Shown in pieces: positions 23,524 to 31,731 of a stretch of 36,606 nt of DNA. A program made the translations under genes and the position numbers. The stretch's first letter is position 1. Each line of letters starts with the position of its first letter. Source of the stretch: Paraburkholderia solitsugae (GTDB lineage: Bacteria > Pseudomonadota > Gammaproteobacteria > Burkholderiales > Burkholderiaceae); the NCBI RefSeq assembly GCF_013177695.1, contig NZ_WOEY01000007.1, forward strand, positions 1 to 36,606. The letters are read 5' to 3'. The notes beneath the pieces were generated by a model. The model did no database searches. It was not told the DNA's origin and worked only from the letters and a program-made list of their open reading frames with translations.

Positions 23524-24576
23524 TTAGTTCTGGCCTTCGCCGCTGGCGAGCCGTGCCACCATCAGCGAGCCAAGGATGATCGCGCCGTAGATCGCCTGAA
23601 TCCAGAACGACGGCACCTGGGCAAGCGTCAGCAGGTTCTGCACGACGCCGAGCAGCAGCACGCCGGTGAGCGCGCCGAGCATCGTGCCCTTGCCGCCATC
23701 GAGCGAAATGCCGCCGATCACTGCCGCCGCGAACACCGTGAAAATCATGCCGTTGCCCTGGTTTGCGTTGATCGCGCCGACATAACCGGTCACGATCAAC
23801 CCGCCCACCGAGGCCAGCATGCTGCCGAGCACGAATACGCCCCACGTAATGCGCTCCACGCGAATCCCCGCCGCGCGCGCCGCTTCCGGATTGCCGCCAA
23901 TCGCGTACAACGCGCGGCCCAATCGGTGATAGCGCAGCACGAACGCAGCAATCGCGAATGCGGCCGCCGCGAGCCACACGGACAACGGCAAGCCGAACAC
24001 AATGGTGGTGGCGAGCGAGAAGAACGACGGCGGCATATCGAACAGCGTGCCACCTTTGGTCGCGCCGACCAGCATGCCGCGCAACACGATCAGCATCGCC
24101 AGCGTGACGATGAATGCGTTCAGCCGCAAACGGACCACAAGGAAGCCGTTGACGAAGCCAATCACCGCACCCACCACGAGGATGCTCAGCAAGCCCGCAG
24201 CCGCCGGCCACTGCATGCCGAAGCCCGCGGACGCCGCCGGCATCACCAGCATCGCACCGACAGCCGGCGCGATGCCCACCGTAGATTCCAAAGACAAATC
24301 GAACTTGCCGGTCAACACAATCAGCGATTCAGCGAGCACCACAAGCGCCAATGCCGCCGACGCACCCAACACACTGATCAGATTCGCCTTCGTCAGAAAG
24401 CTCGGGCTGACAAACGCGCCGATCACGAGCAACAACGCCAGCGCGGGCAGCAACGCCAGGTCGCGCAGCCGCGCAATTTCGATGCGAGCACGTTTGCCAC
24501 GCGTCGCGGCCACGGCGGCCTGCTGCACCGGGCCTTGCGCGGTGCCGAATGCCGGGCTGGGCACACTATTCTTCAT
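23524..24576 (-). CDS. CUT2-type sugar ABC transporter permease
   Basis: A 350-residue RbsC-like inner-membrane permease with about nine to ten hydrophobic helices. Family landmarks are LTGKFDLSLESTVGI, GFVNGFLVVRLRLNAFIVTLAMLIVLRG, the EAA-like ALYAIGGNPEAARAAGIRV, and GYVGAINANQGNGMIFTVFAAAVIGGISLDGGKG. It would carry the sugar delivered by the binding protein. ATG 24576 lies inside the 3' end of the ATPase gene (11-base overlap), with AAGGAG nine bases upstream, so the two are translationally coupled. The N-terminal 40 residues are a polar basic extension. Confidence 0.92.
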   Translation of the reverse strand: MKNSVPSPAFGTAQGPVQQAAVAATRGKRARIEIARLRDLALLPALALLLVIGAFVSPSFLTKANLISVLGASAALALVVLAESLIVLTGKFDLSLESTVGIAPAVGAMLVMPAASAGFGMQWPAAAGLLSILVVGAVIGFVNGFLVVRLRLNAFIVTLAMLIVLRGMLVGATKGGTLFDMPPSFFSLATTIVFGLPLSVWLAAAAFAIAAFVLRYHRLGRALYAIGGNPEAARAAGIRVERITWGVFVLGSMLASVGGLIVTGYVGAINANQGNGMIFTVFAAAVIGGISLDGGKGTMLGALTGVLLLGVVQNLLTLAQVPSFWIQAIYGAIILGSLMVARLASGEGQN

Positions 24577-26086
24577 GGAGACTGACTCCTTCAACGGATG
24601 CGATCAGGTCGTGGTCCTGCCAACCCGCGGGAAATTCGGCCGCGACACGGCCACGGAACATGACCAGCACGCGGTCACAGGTGCGCAAATCGTCGAGTTC
24701 GCTTGACACGACCAGCACGGCTTTACCGTCTTCGCGCACACGATCCACAACTGACAGCAACGCTTCTTTCGATTTCACGTCGACGCCTGCAGTGGGGTCG
24801 ATCAGCACGAGCACGTTGGGGTCGGTGGCTAGCGCGCGCGCCATCACCACCTTCTGCTGATTGCCGCCCGATAGACCTGACACGACATGCTCGGGGCCTT
24901 GCGCGACGATGCCAAGCGCGTCGATCATCTTCTGACCGAAGGCGTTTTTCTTCGCCGGTGGCGCGATGCCGAATTTGCCGAGCACACGCGTAATCGTCAT
25001 CGAGGCGTTTTCGGCAACCGATTGCGCCAGCACCAGCCCTTCGTGATGGCGATCCTTCGGCACGCAGCCGATGCCGTGCGCCAACGCAGCGTGTACGTCA
25101 TCGGGTGGCAACGTTGCGCCGTCCACGCTGACCGAGCCGCGTTTAGCCGCGCGCAATCCGGCAATCGCTTCGGCCACGCTCGTGCGACCACTACTCGTTG
25201 CGCCAGTCAGCCCCACGACTTCGCCACGCTTCACCGTGAACGACACGCCTTCATAATCGGCGCCAGCCAGATCTTTGACTTCCAGCGCAATAGCTGTGTC
25301 CGCAGGCAACGCAGCGCGCGCCGCAGCATCGGCGACGGCAAGGCCGCCGCGTTCGCCGGTCATCGCTTCGATCAGTTGCTCGCGCGGCAATGCGGAAACC
25401 GGCGCGCTGACGATATGCCGCGCATCGCGCAGCACCGTCACGGCCTGGCAGATTTCATAGACCTCTTGCAGATGATGCGAGATGAACAGGAACGTCACCC
25501 CTTCGCGCTGCAACTCGCTGATGCGGCGGAACAGGCGCTTGATCTCGTCACCATCGAGCTGCGCAGTGGGTTCGTCGAGGATGATGAAACGCGCCCCATA
25601 CGACAGCGCCCGCGCGATCTCCACGAGTTGCCGCGCTTCCACGGACAGATCTCCAGCGCGCGCGTCTTCACGCACGTCGATCTTCCAGTGATCGAGCAAC
25701 GCACGCGCGTCGCGACGCATGGCGCGCCAATCGATCACGCCGCCGCGCGACGGTTGCCGGTTGATGAACAGATTCTCCGCGACGCTCAAATCGCGGATGA
25801 TCGTCGAATGCTGATAAACGCAGGCGACGCGCTCGCGCCACCCATCGCGATCCGCGATCGACGGCGCGGCCGTGCCGCTGAAACGTACCTCGCCGGTATC
25901 GGGCTTGCGCAGGCCGGTGAGGATCGACACCAGCGTCGATTTACCCGCACCGTTGCGCCCGACGAGCGCATGCGACTCGCCGGGCATCACGCGGATGCTG
26001 ACGTCTTTCAGCGCGGCCGTGGAGCCGAAGCGTTTGGTGACCTCAAACGCTTCGACGACCGGCACGGAGGGCGTCGGTTCGCTCAT
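24566..26086 (-). CDS. CUT2-type sugar ABC transporter ATP-binding protein
   Basis: A 506-residue double ATPase of the RbsA/AraG type. First domain: Walker A GRNGAGKST (43-51), signature LSVEARQLVEIARAL, Walker B FIILDEPTAQLD. Second domain: degenerate Walker A GLTGATSSGRTS, full signature LSGGNQQKVVMARAL, but VLVLIDPTAGVD in which the usual Glu after the Walker B Asp is replaced. The second site is therefore probably catalytically weak, with hydrolysis carried by the first. The ATG overlaps the binding-protein stop (ATGA), and its own 3' end overlaps the permease start. Confidence 0.93.
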   Translation of the reverse strand: MSEPTPSVPVVEAFEVTKRFGSTAALKDVSIRVMPGESHALVGRNGAGKSTLVSILTGLRKPDTGEVRFSGTAAPSIADRDGWRERVACVYQHSTIIRDLSVAENLFINRQPSRGGVIDWRAMRRDARALLDHWKIDVREDARAGDLSVEARQLVEIARALSYGARFIILDEPTAQLDGDEIKRLFRRISELQREGVTFLFISHHLQEVYEICQAVTVLRDARHIVSAPVSALPREQLIEAMTGERGGLAVADAAARAALPADTAIALEVKDLAGADYEGVSFTVKRGEVVGLTGATSSGRTSVAEAIAGLRAAKRGSVSVDGATLPPDDVHAALAHGIGCVPKDRHHEGLVLAQSVAENASMTITRVLGKFGIAPPAKKNAFGQKMIDALGIVAQGPEHVVSGLSGGNQQKVVMARALATDPNVLVLIDPTAGVDVKSKEALLSVVDRVREDGKAVLVVSSELDDLRTCDRVLVMFRGRVAAEFPAGWQDHDLIASVEGVSLHEE

Positions 26087-27132
26087 TTAACGGTATTGCC
26101 CCACAAGGCCTTGTCGTCGACATTCGCCTTCGTGACGAGCGGTGCGGGCAATTGATCTTCGAGAATGCCCGGCGCCAACTGGATGATGTTGCTGCCGTGA
26201 TCCGTCGGGCCCGGCTTGAAGGTTTGCCCAGCCAACGCAGCCTTGATATAGAAAAGACCGTATTTTGCGTAGGAATCGGCCGGCTGCGAAATGGTCGCGT
26301 CGATATCGCCGCGACGGATTGCGTCGAACTCCTGAGGAATGCCGTCGTTACTGACGATCACGACGTGCTTTGGATCGCCGGCGGGAAACAGCATCTGCTT
26401 GCGGCGCAGGGTCTGCAGCGTCGGCGACAGATAGACGCCGCCCGCCTGCATGTAGATGGCCTTCACGTCAGGATTCGCGGTGAGCAGACTGTCGAGCGCG
26501 GTGGCCGCGACATCGCCCTTCCAGGCTGCCGGAATTTCCAGCAGTGACAAACCCGGAAAGCCCTTCAAACACGAGCGGAACGCTTCGGACCGGTCGCGCC
26601 CGTTCACCGAGGCCAGGTCGCCCATGATCTGCACGACTTTGCCCGATTTCACATGCTCGCCGATGTACTTGCACGCCTTCTCACCATAGGCGTGGTTGTC
26701 GGCGCGCACCACCATCGCGACCTTGCCTTGCGTCGGCGCGACGTCGACAGCGACCACCGGCACGTTCTTCGCCGCCGCTGCATCGAGCGCGCGACTGATC
26801 GCCGCCGAATCCAGCGGACCGACCACGATGCCCTTCGCACCGAGGTTCAGCAGGTTGTTCATGTCGGTGATCTGCTGGGCCGGATCGCCGTTCGAATTGA
26901 CCGGCGCAAGGATATCGATGCCCATGTCCTTCGCGTACTTGGGCAGATAGTTGTTGTACGACTGCCAGAACGGCGACGTGAGGAGCGGCAGACCGAGGCC
27001 GACCTTGCCGGCATCAGCGGCATGTGCCGCACCACTGACGGCGAGGCCGGCGACGCAAGCTGCTGCGGCAACGGCAAATAGCGAACTCTGGAACAGACGG
27101 CGAGCCGCGTGCGGCCCTTTTGCGAACGACAT
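26083..27132 (-). CDS. Periplasmic sugar-binding protein of the CUT2 ABC transporter
   Basis: A 349-residue RbsB-like binding protein. The signal peptide covers about residues 1-37 (basic RRLFQSS, hydrophobic core, cleavage after AAHA). The mature part shows the type I periplasmic-binding fold: VGLGLPLLTSPFWQSYNNYL, NNLLNLGAKGIVVGPLDSAA, VPVVAVDVAPTQG, and VIVSNDGIPQEFDAIRRGD. It is the first gene of the operon. ATG 27132 has AGGAG seven bases upstream, although the frame is open for 38 more codons. The sugar ligand is inferred to be L-fucose or a similar aldose from the downstream enzymes. Confidence 0.93.
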   Translation of the reverse strand: MSFAKGPHAARRLFQSSLFAVAAAACVAGLAVSGAAHAADAGKVGLGLPLLTSPFWQSYNNYLPKYAKDMGIDILAPVNSNGDPAQQITDMNNLLNLGAKGIVVGPLDSAAISRALDAAAAKNVPVVAVDVAPTQGKVAMVVRADNHAYGEKACKYIGEHVKSGKVVQIMGDLASVNGRDRSEAFRSCLKGFPGLSLLEIPAAWKGDVAATALDSLLTANPDVKAIYMQAGGVYLSPTLQTLRRKQMLFPAGDPKHVVIVSNDGIPQEFDAIRRGDIDATISQPADSYAKYGLFYIKAALAGQTFKPGPTDHGSNIIQLAPGILEDQLPAPLVTKANVDDKALWGNTVK

Positions 27133-27215
27133 GGTTGTCTCCTGATATGCGTTGTTGAACTGTGTGATCCGGCCATGCTGGATGACGGGCACTTCGTCCT
27201 GCGCTTTCTTATCGT

Positions 27216-27270
27216 GTTCGTGTATTGGCGTGCGGCAATTCACCAATGAACGTATTATTCATATACGAAC
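27216..27270. promoter_or_regulatory. Candidate IclR-family operator between regulator and operon
   Basis: GTTCGTGTAT (27216-27225) and ATATACGAAC (27261-27270) form a 9-of-10 inverted pair centred in the divergent gap. Within the second, CGTAT (27251-27255) and ATACG (27263-27267) make a tighter 17-bp dyad of a size typical for IclR-family sites. They lie 80-140 bp from the ABC operon start. I cannot place -35/-10 boxes with confidence. Confidence 0.45.
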
Positions 27271-27404
27271 TTTACGAAGTCAAGGAATGTGCACTGCAGC
27301 ATGCGTCGGTGTTTCCCCTGGACCGCACCATCTCGCACGAGATTCACCCCGCACTTACACTCATGCGCCAGATAATGAGAACAACACTCGGAACCTCGCC
27401 CACG

Positions 27405-28190
27405 ATGGACGCAGACGACAAAGACGACGACCGTTACCGCGCCCCCGCGCTGGACAAGGGCCTCGACATCCTCGAACTGCTCGCCGAGCAGAAGGAAGGG
27501 CTGACGCGCGCCGAAATCACCAAGCTGCTGGGACGCAACGCGAGCGAGATGTACCGGATGCTCGAGCGGCTGGTCGCGCGGCAGTACGTCGTGCGCTCAG
27601 CGGCGGGCGACCGTTATTCGCTGAGTCTGAAGCTCTATGCGCTCGGGCATCGTCATCCGCCGATGAACCGGTTGATCGCCGAGGCGCTGCCGCTGATGCA
27701 GCGCTTTGCCGATACGGCCGAGCAATCCTGTCATCTGGTGGTGTACGACCGCGGCAATTTGCTGGTGATCGCGCAGGTGGATGGACCGGGCACGTGGGGC
27801 ATGTCGGTGCGGCTCGGTTCACGGGTGGGCCTGATCGATACGGGTTCGGGCCGCGTGATGCTGGCGTTCCAAAGCTTCGAGCAGCGCGAACGGATGCTGG
27901 CCGAGCACACCAAGGTGAAGGGCGAAGTCACGATCGATCGTGACGCGTTGGAACAGGCCTGCGAGCGGATTCGTGCGGCGGGTTTTTCGCAGAAGGACAG
28001 TCAGCAGACGTTCGGCGTGACCGACGTCACGGTGCCGATCCAGGGACCGTCCGGCCAGGCCATTGCGGTGCTGACCTGCCCGTACTTGCGGCGCATCGAC
28101 GAATACGTCGCGCCGACGTTGGAGGCGGCGACGGCGTTGCTGCGCGAGACGGTGCAGGCGCTGTCGATGTTTCGGGAAGAGGCCGTCTAG
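27405..28190 (+). CDS. IclR-family transcriptional regulator of the sugar operon
   Basis: A regulator of about 261 residues: N-terminal winged helix (LDKGLDILELLAEQKEGLTRAEITKLLG, with recognition region NASEMYRMLERLVARQYV) and C-terminal effector domain (QSCHLVVYDRGNLLVIAQVDGPGTWGMSVRLGSRVGLIDTGSGRVML, key parts GSRVGLIDTGSGRV, and DVTVPIQGPSGQAIAVLTCPY). It is divergent from the sugar uptake and catabolism operon, which is its most likely target, with a pathway sugar or acid as effector (inference). ATG 27405 gives the usual family length; ATG 27363 and 27375 are possible and none has a strong ribosome binding site. Confidence 0.88.
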   Translation: MDADDKDDDRYRAPALDKGLDILELLAEQKEGLTRAEITKLLGRNASEMYRMLERLVARQYVVRSAAGDRYSLSLKLYALGHRHPPMNRLIAEALPLMQRFADTAEQSCHLVVYDRGNLLVIAQVDGPGTWGMSVRLGSRVGLIDTGSGRVMLAFQSFEQRERMLAEHTKVKGEVTIDRDALEQACERIRAAGFSQKDSQQTFGVTDVTVPIQGPSGQAIAVLTCPYLRRIDEYVAPTLEAATALLRETVQALSMFREEAV

Positions 28191-28267
28191 CGCACATGGT
28201 TTAGAATGGCGACCCTCTCAAAAATCACGCCGCATGGGTCCCCTCATGCGCGCTCAACGATCAAGCA

Positions 28268-28813
28268 ATGGCGAAACTTCTGACCGATTCCGAATTCCTG
28301 CGTTTTTCCGAACTCCAGCAGAAGCAGTCGAGCTTCACGATCACGCCTGAAGAAGCCGACGAACTGCGCGACATCGTCGCTCATGCGCAAAAGCGCCGCG
28401 ACGACCGCGCTGCGGCGATGCACAGCATCGAGACCTTCATTCAGCAATTCGACATCAGCCCGGACGAGCTGTTTTCGGCCGAGCAGATCGGCGACGCCGC
28501 GCGCACGTTCGGCCTGATTCCGGCCGCGAAGAAAGAGCGCGTGCTGCCGCCGCAGTTCACGTTCAACGGCAAGCCGTATCAATGGACAGCGCGTCCGCTG
28601 CCGGACGACATCCGCGTGCCGCTGTTCGACGCCTTCAAGGCAGGTGAATCGGTGAAGTCGTTTATCGCGACGCTGAAGGACGCGAACCGTTGCGCGGCGA
28701 CGATCGCTCGTCTGGAGCGCGAGACTGGCGCTGTCTACGCTGAAGCATTGCTGGAAGAGTTGTCCGTGACCCGCACGCAGGTCGACGAAGCCGCGGCGAA
28801 GCTGCCGGCTTGA
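28268..28813 (+). CDS. Uncharacterised 181-residue protein
   Basis: Starts MAKLLTDSEFLRFSELQQKQ. The N-terminal 60 residues are charged and helical (possible coiled coil); the middle has DISPDELFSAEQIGDAARTFGL; then comes PPQFTFNGKPYQWTARPLPDD, and the end is helical (TIARLERETGAVYAEALLEEL). No signal peptide, membrane helix or recognised catalytic motif. The layout of an N-terminal oligomerising helix, a linker and a short aromatic/basic patch recalls H-NS-like proteins, but the H-NS core motif is absent, so I do not assign that function. It stands alone, 77 bp after the IclR gene on the same strand. Confidence 0.75.
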   Translation: MAKLLTDSEFLRFSELQQKQSSFTITPEEADELRDIVAHAQKRRDDRAAAMHSIETFIQQFDISPDELFSAEQIGDAARTFGLIPAAKKERVLPPQFTFNGKPYQWTARPLPDDIRVPLFDAFKAGESVKSFIATLKDANRCAATIARLERETGAVYAEALLEELSVTRTQVDEAAAKLPA

Positions 28814-28833
28814 GGCTCAGGTCTTAGCATCGA

Positions 28834-28855
28834 GGTCCGCGAATCGCCGCGGACC
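28834..28855. terminator. Possible hairpin between convergent genes
   Basis: GGTCCGCG (28834-28841) and CGCGGACC (28848-28855) form an 8-bp stem with a six-base loop between the convergent 181-residue protein and acetyltransferase genes. No T-run follows in either direction, so termination here is only a guess from position. Confidence 0.35.
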
Positions 28856-28937
28856 ATCGTCGCAGCGGATGGCCTTGCATTCGGCTGCGGCTCGTACCCA
28901 CGAGGGCTGAACGTGGCAGCAAGCGCCAATCCACCGT

Positions 28938-31379
28938 TTACCCCTGCGCGGGTTCGTCCAGTGCCATCCTGAAACCAACCACGCCCGGATCTTCAGTCGG
29001 CGTGATGGTGAAGCCACAGGATTTGGCCAGCGCGATCATCGGCGCATTCTCCCGCAACGCCTCGCCGACCAGCCAATGGGTGCCGCGCGCCCGCGCGTAC
29101 TTGATAATGCGGTCCATCAGCAATTGCCCAAGGCGCCGGCCTTTCTGGTCGGAGCGCACCGCGGCGGCGAACTCTGCTGTCTCGTTGTCCGGATCGGCCA
29201 CTGCGCGCACGACGCCGAGCGTACGCGTAAAACCGTCTTCGCTCGTCACCGTCGCGATCAACGCCATTTCGCGGTCGTAGTCGATTTGCGTCATGCGCGC
29301 GAGCTGCGAGTGATCGAAGCTGCCGACCGCGCCGAAGAAACGCAGCCGTAAATCTTCCGGCGTCATCGCTTCGACGAAATCGTGATGCGCGGCTTCGTCT
29401 TCCGGACGGATCGGCCGGATCGTCACCCGTATGCCCTGCCAGTCGAGCGTCTCTTCAAAGCGGCGCGGATAGGGCACGATGGCGAGCCGGCTGCGCTTCG
29501 GCGCGAGGCTCAGGGTCGGCTCGACCACCACCACATGGTCCTTGAACACCCGCAGCGTCAGCGTTAGACCGACGATCTCCTTGACGTCGCAGACCGCCTG
29601 CGAGAGCGCCGTCAAAGCGGTTAATGCCGGCTCGGGATCGATCAGCCGCGCGTAGCGCGAGTGCGTGACCATGTCGCGCGCCAGCATCGGATTGAACGGC
29701 GGCAGGCCGTAGACGCACAGCGGGTCCGACACCCCATCCGCCGACGGCGCAGTGAAGCGGAAGACCGGGCCGAAGTTGTCGTCGTCGTGAAGCTCGACGG
29801 CGATGTCAACGACCGGCTTACGCGGCCGCGCGGCGGCCGGTTCCGCGCAATCTGTTGGGGTCGGCGCTTGCGTTGCCTCCAGCGGTGATCCTTTCGCCAG
29901 ATCACCCCCTTGCGTTTCAACACGCAGTCCAAAACGCTCGAGAAACCTTGCGGCCGCTTCACCGGTTAGTTGGTGCTCACCTGCGGCGAGCGTGGCGCGC
30001 GCCTGCGCCTGGGCGGTGTCGATCGCTTCGGGAATTTGAGCCGGCAAATCTTCCGGAGTTTGCATCAGCAACTCGCGGCCCATTCGGTAGTCGACCAGAC
30101 GCGCGAAGGCGCGCGCAAGCCGCTGGGGCGTCGTATGAACCGGGATACCTTGCGCATGCAGCGCGTCGCGCGTCGCCGCATCCACGCCGCCGAAAAAGCA
30201 CGCCAGCAGCCCGCGATACGCGAAGCGCTGATTCGCGATCAGTGCCTGCGCGACCTCGCCGACCGGCGCACCATGTGTCGACGCGTGCACGACGAACGCC
30301 GTACCCGTGCTGCGATGCTCGGCGAGCAGCTTGAGCGCGGTGCCGAAATGCTCGGGACGGGCATCGTCGCCGAGCCTAAGCGGGTTGCCGGCCACCGCGT
30401 GCGGTAGCGCTTCGCTTAGCGCCGCATCCGCTTCGGCGGGCCACGGCGCAAGCGTGTCGCCTGCGGCGGCGAAGGCGTCGAAGGCGAGCGTCGCGAGGCC
30501 GCTGTCGCTGGTGATCAGCGTCGCCGTTGCGCCCGCCGCGACGCGGCCCACACCGAGCGTTTCGATTTCGTCGAGCAGATCGTCGAGCGAGTCGACACGC
30601 ACCATGCCCGCACGACGAAACGCAGCGGTGTACAGCGCGTCGGCCGGATCGGCGCGGCCCGAGCGTAACGCCAGCACCGGCTTGTTGCGCGCCGCCGCGC
30701 GAGCCGCCGACATGAACTTGCGCGCCGCGCGCACCGTATCCAGCTCCAGCAGGATCGCGCGCGTGCCGGGATCGCTCGCCAGATAGTCGAGCACGTCGCC
30801 GGCATCCACGTCGGCTTCGCCACCCAGCGCCACGGCGTGCGAAAAGCCAAGGCCGCGCGCATGCGCCCACCCGAGCACCGCGTTGGTCAGAGCATTCGAC
30901 TGCGACACCCAAGCCACGCCACCCGCCTTCACCGTGCACGACGGTGCGCCGAAATGCGCATGCAGCGCCGGCGACACCACGCCGAGACTGCCCGGCCCGA
31001 CGATGCGCAGCAAATGCGGCCGCGCCGCCGAAAGCGCATGCCGGAGTTGCAGGCGATCGTCATCGCACCGCATCTCGCCGACGATGATCGCCGCGCGCGT
31101 GCCCAGGCCGCCGAGTTTATGGATGATGCCGGGCCAGGTATCGGGCGGCGTGCAGATCACCGCCACGCTAGGGGCTTGCGGCAGATCGCCGGCATCGCCG
31201 ATCACCGCGTGGCCGGCGAGCGTTTGATATTTCGGATTGACCGGCCAGACGGGGCCCTCGAAGCCGCCTTCGAGCACGCGCGCCCACACCATCGCTCCCG
31301 TGCTGCCTGGCCGCTCGGAAGCGCCGATCACGGCGACGGATTTGGGTCGGAACAAGGCATCGAGATTGCGAACGGTCAC
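28938..31379 (-). CDS. Pat/YfiQ-type protein acetyltransferase with degenerate acyl-CoA ligase half
   Basis: An 813-residue fusion of an NDP-forming acyl-CoA synthetase-like part and a GNAT domain. Residues 1-130: CoA-binding Rossmann domain (LFRPKSVAVIGASERPGSTG). About 150-430: flavodoxin-like ligase domains. About 470-620: a shortened ATP-grasp region. About 645-805: GNAT acetyltransferase (VTIRPIRPEDEAAHHDFVEAM, and acetyl-CoA motif QKGRRLGQLLMD). Pat relatives acetylate lysines of enzymes such as acetyl-CoA synthetase. Here the SHTGAL-type His loop is absent (SGRADPADALYTAAFRRAG), and most of the ATP-binding half of ATP-grasp is replaced by a Pro-rich linker. GTG 31379 with GGAG five bases upstream is preferred; GTG 31511 would add 44 residues with coding-like codon use but no ribosome binding site. 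Confidence 0.85.
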   Translation of the reverse strand: MTVRNLDALFRPKSVAVIGASERPGSTGAMVWARVLEGGFEGPVWPVNPKYQTLAGHAVIGDAGDLPQAPSVAVICTPPDTWPGIIHKLGGLGTRAAIIVGEMRCDDDRLQLRHALSAARPHLLRIVGPGSLGVVSPALHAHFGAPSCTVKAGGVAWVSQSNALTNAVLGWAHARGLGFSHAVALGGEADVDAGDVLDYLASDPGTRAILLELDTVRAARKFMSAARAAARNKPVLALRSGRADPADALYTAAFRRAGMVRVDSLDDLLDEIETLGVGRVAAGATATLITSDSGLATLAFDAFAAAGDTLAPWPAEADAALSEALPHAVAGNPLRLGDDARPEHFGTALKLLAEHRSTGTAFVVHASTHGAPVGEVAQALIANQRFAYRGLLACFFGGVDAATRDALHAQGIPVHTTPQRLARAFARLVDYRMGRELLMQTPEDLPAQIPEAIDTAQAQARATLAAGEHQLTGEAAARFLERFGLRVETQGGDLAKGSPLEATQAPTPTDCAEPAAARPRKPVVDIAVELHDDDNFGPVFRFTAPSADGVSDPLCVYGLPPFNPMLARDMVTHSRYARLIDPEPALTALTALSQAVCDVKEIVGLTLTLRVFKDHVVVVEPTLSLAPKRSRLAIVPYPRRFEETLDWQGIRVTIRPIRPEDEAAHHDFVEAMTPEDLRLRFFGAVGSFDHSQLARMTQIDYDREMALIATVTSEDGFTRTLGVVRAVADPDNETAEFAAAVRSDQKGRRLGQLLMDRIIKYARARGTHWLVGEALRENAPMIALAKSCGFTITPTEDPGVVGFRMALDEPAQG

Positions 31380-31608
31380 GGGCGCTCCGCGGAGTGGGGA
31401 AAGCGCGTCGGCAGCGAGGCGCGCGTCTTCGTCAGGATAGGCGAAGTCGAGGGCTTGCGCGGCGCCGTTGAATAAGGCCGCGTGGTATCCGCCTTTCCGC
31501 TTGGGCCGCACCAGCGCAAATTGTCATTTTTTTACTCGTTCAGGAAAATTTGGAGCCGAAATGAGACAATCGGTTGGATGCTGAACGGCACGTTCGCCTT
31601 TTGACATT

Positions 31609-31629
31609 GCAAGCTGATTGACGGCTTGC
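31609..31629. promoter_or_regulatory. Candidate LysR-regulator binding dyad
   Basis: GCAAGC (31609-31614), nine bases, GCTTGC (31624-31629): a perfect 21-bp inverted repeat in the divergent space between the acetyltransferase (-) and the LysR gene (+), about 105 bp before the latter. LysR-type regulators often bind interrupted dyads in such gaps. The spacing is not the classical T-N11-A. Function is inferred from position. Confidence 0.35.
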
Positions 31630-31731
31630 GGAGTGCGTCGGAAACAACACGCGGCACGAACACTCGCTCCGCGGCAGCCCCAACCCGACATCAAGCCGAC
31701 CTGCACGGAACAAAGAGACAGAAGGTGATTT

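Noticed and set aside
28268..28813. H-NS-family nucleoid protein
   Set aside because: General layout is similar, but the conserved H-NS DNA-binding core is absent.
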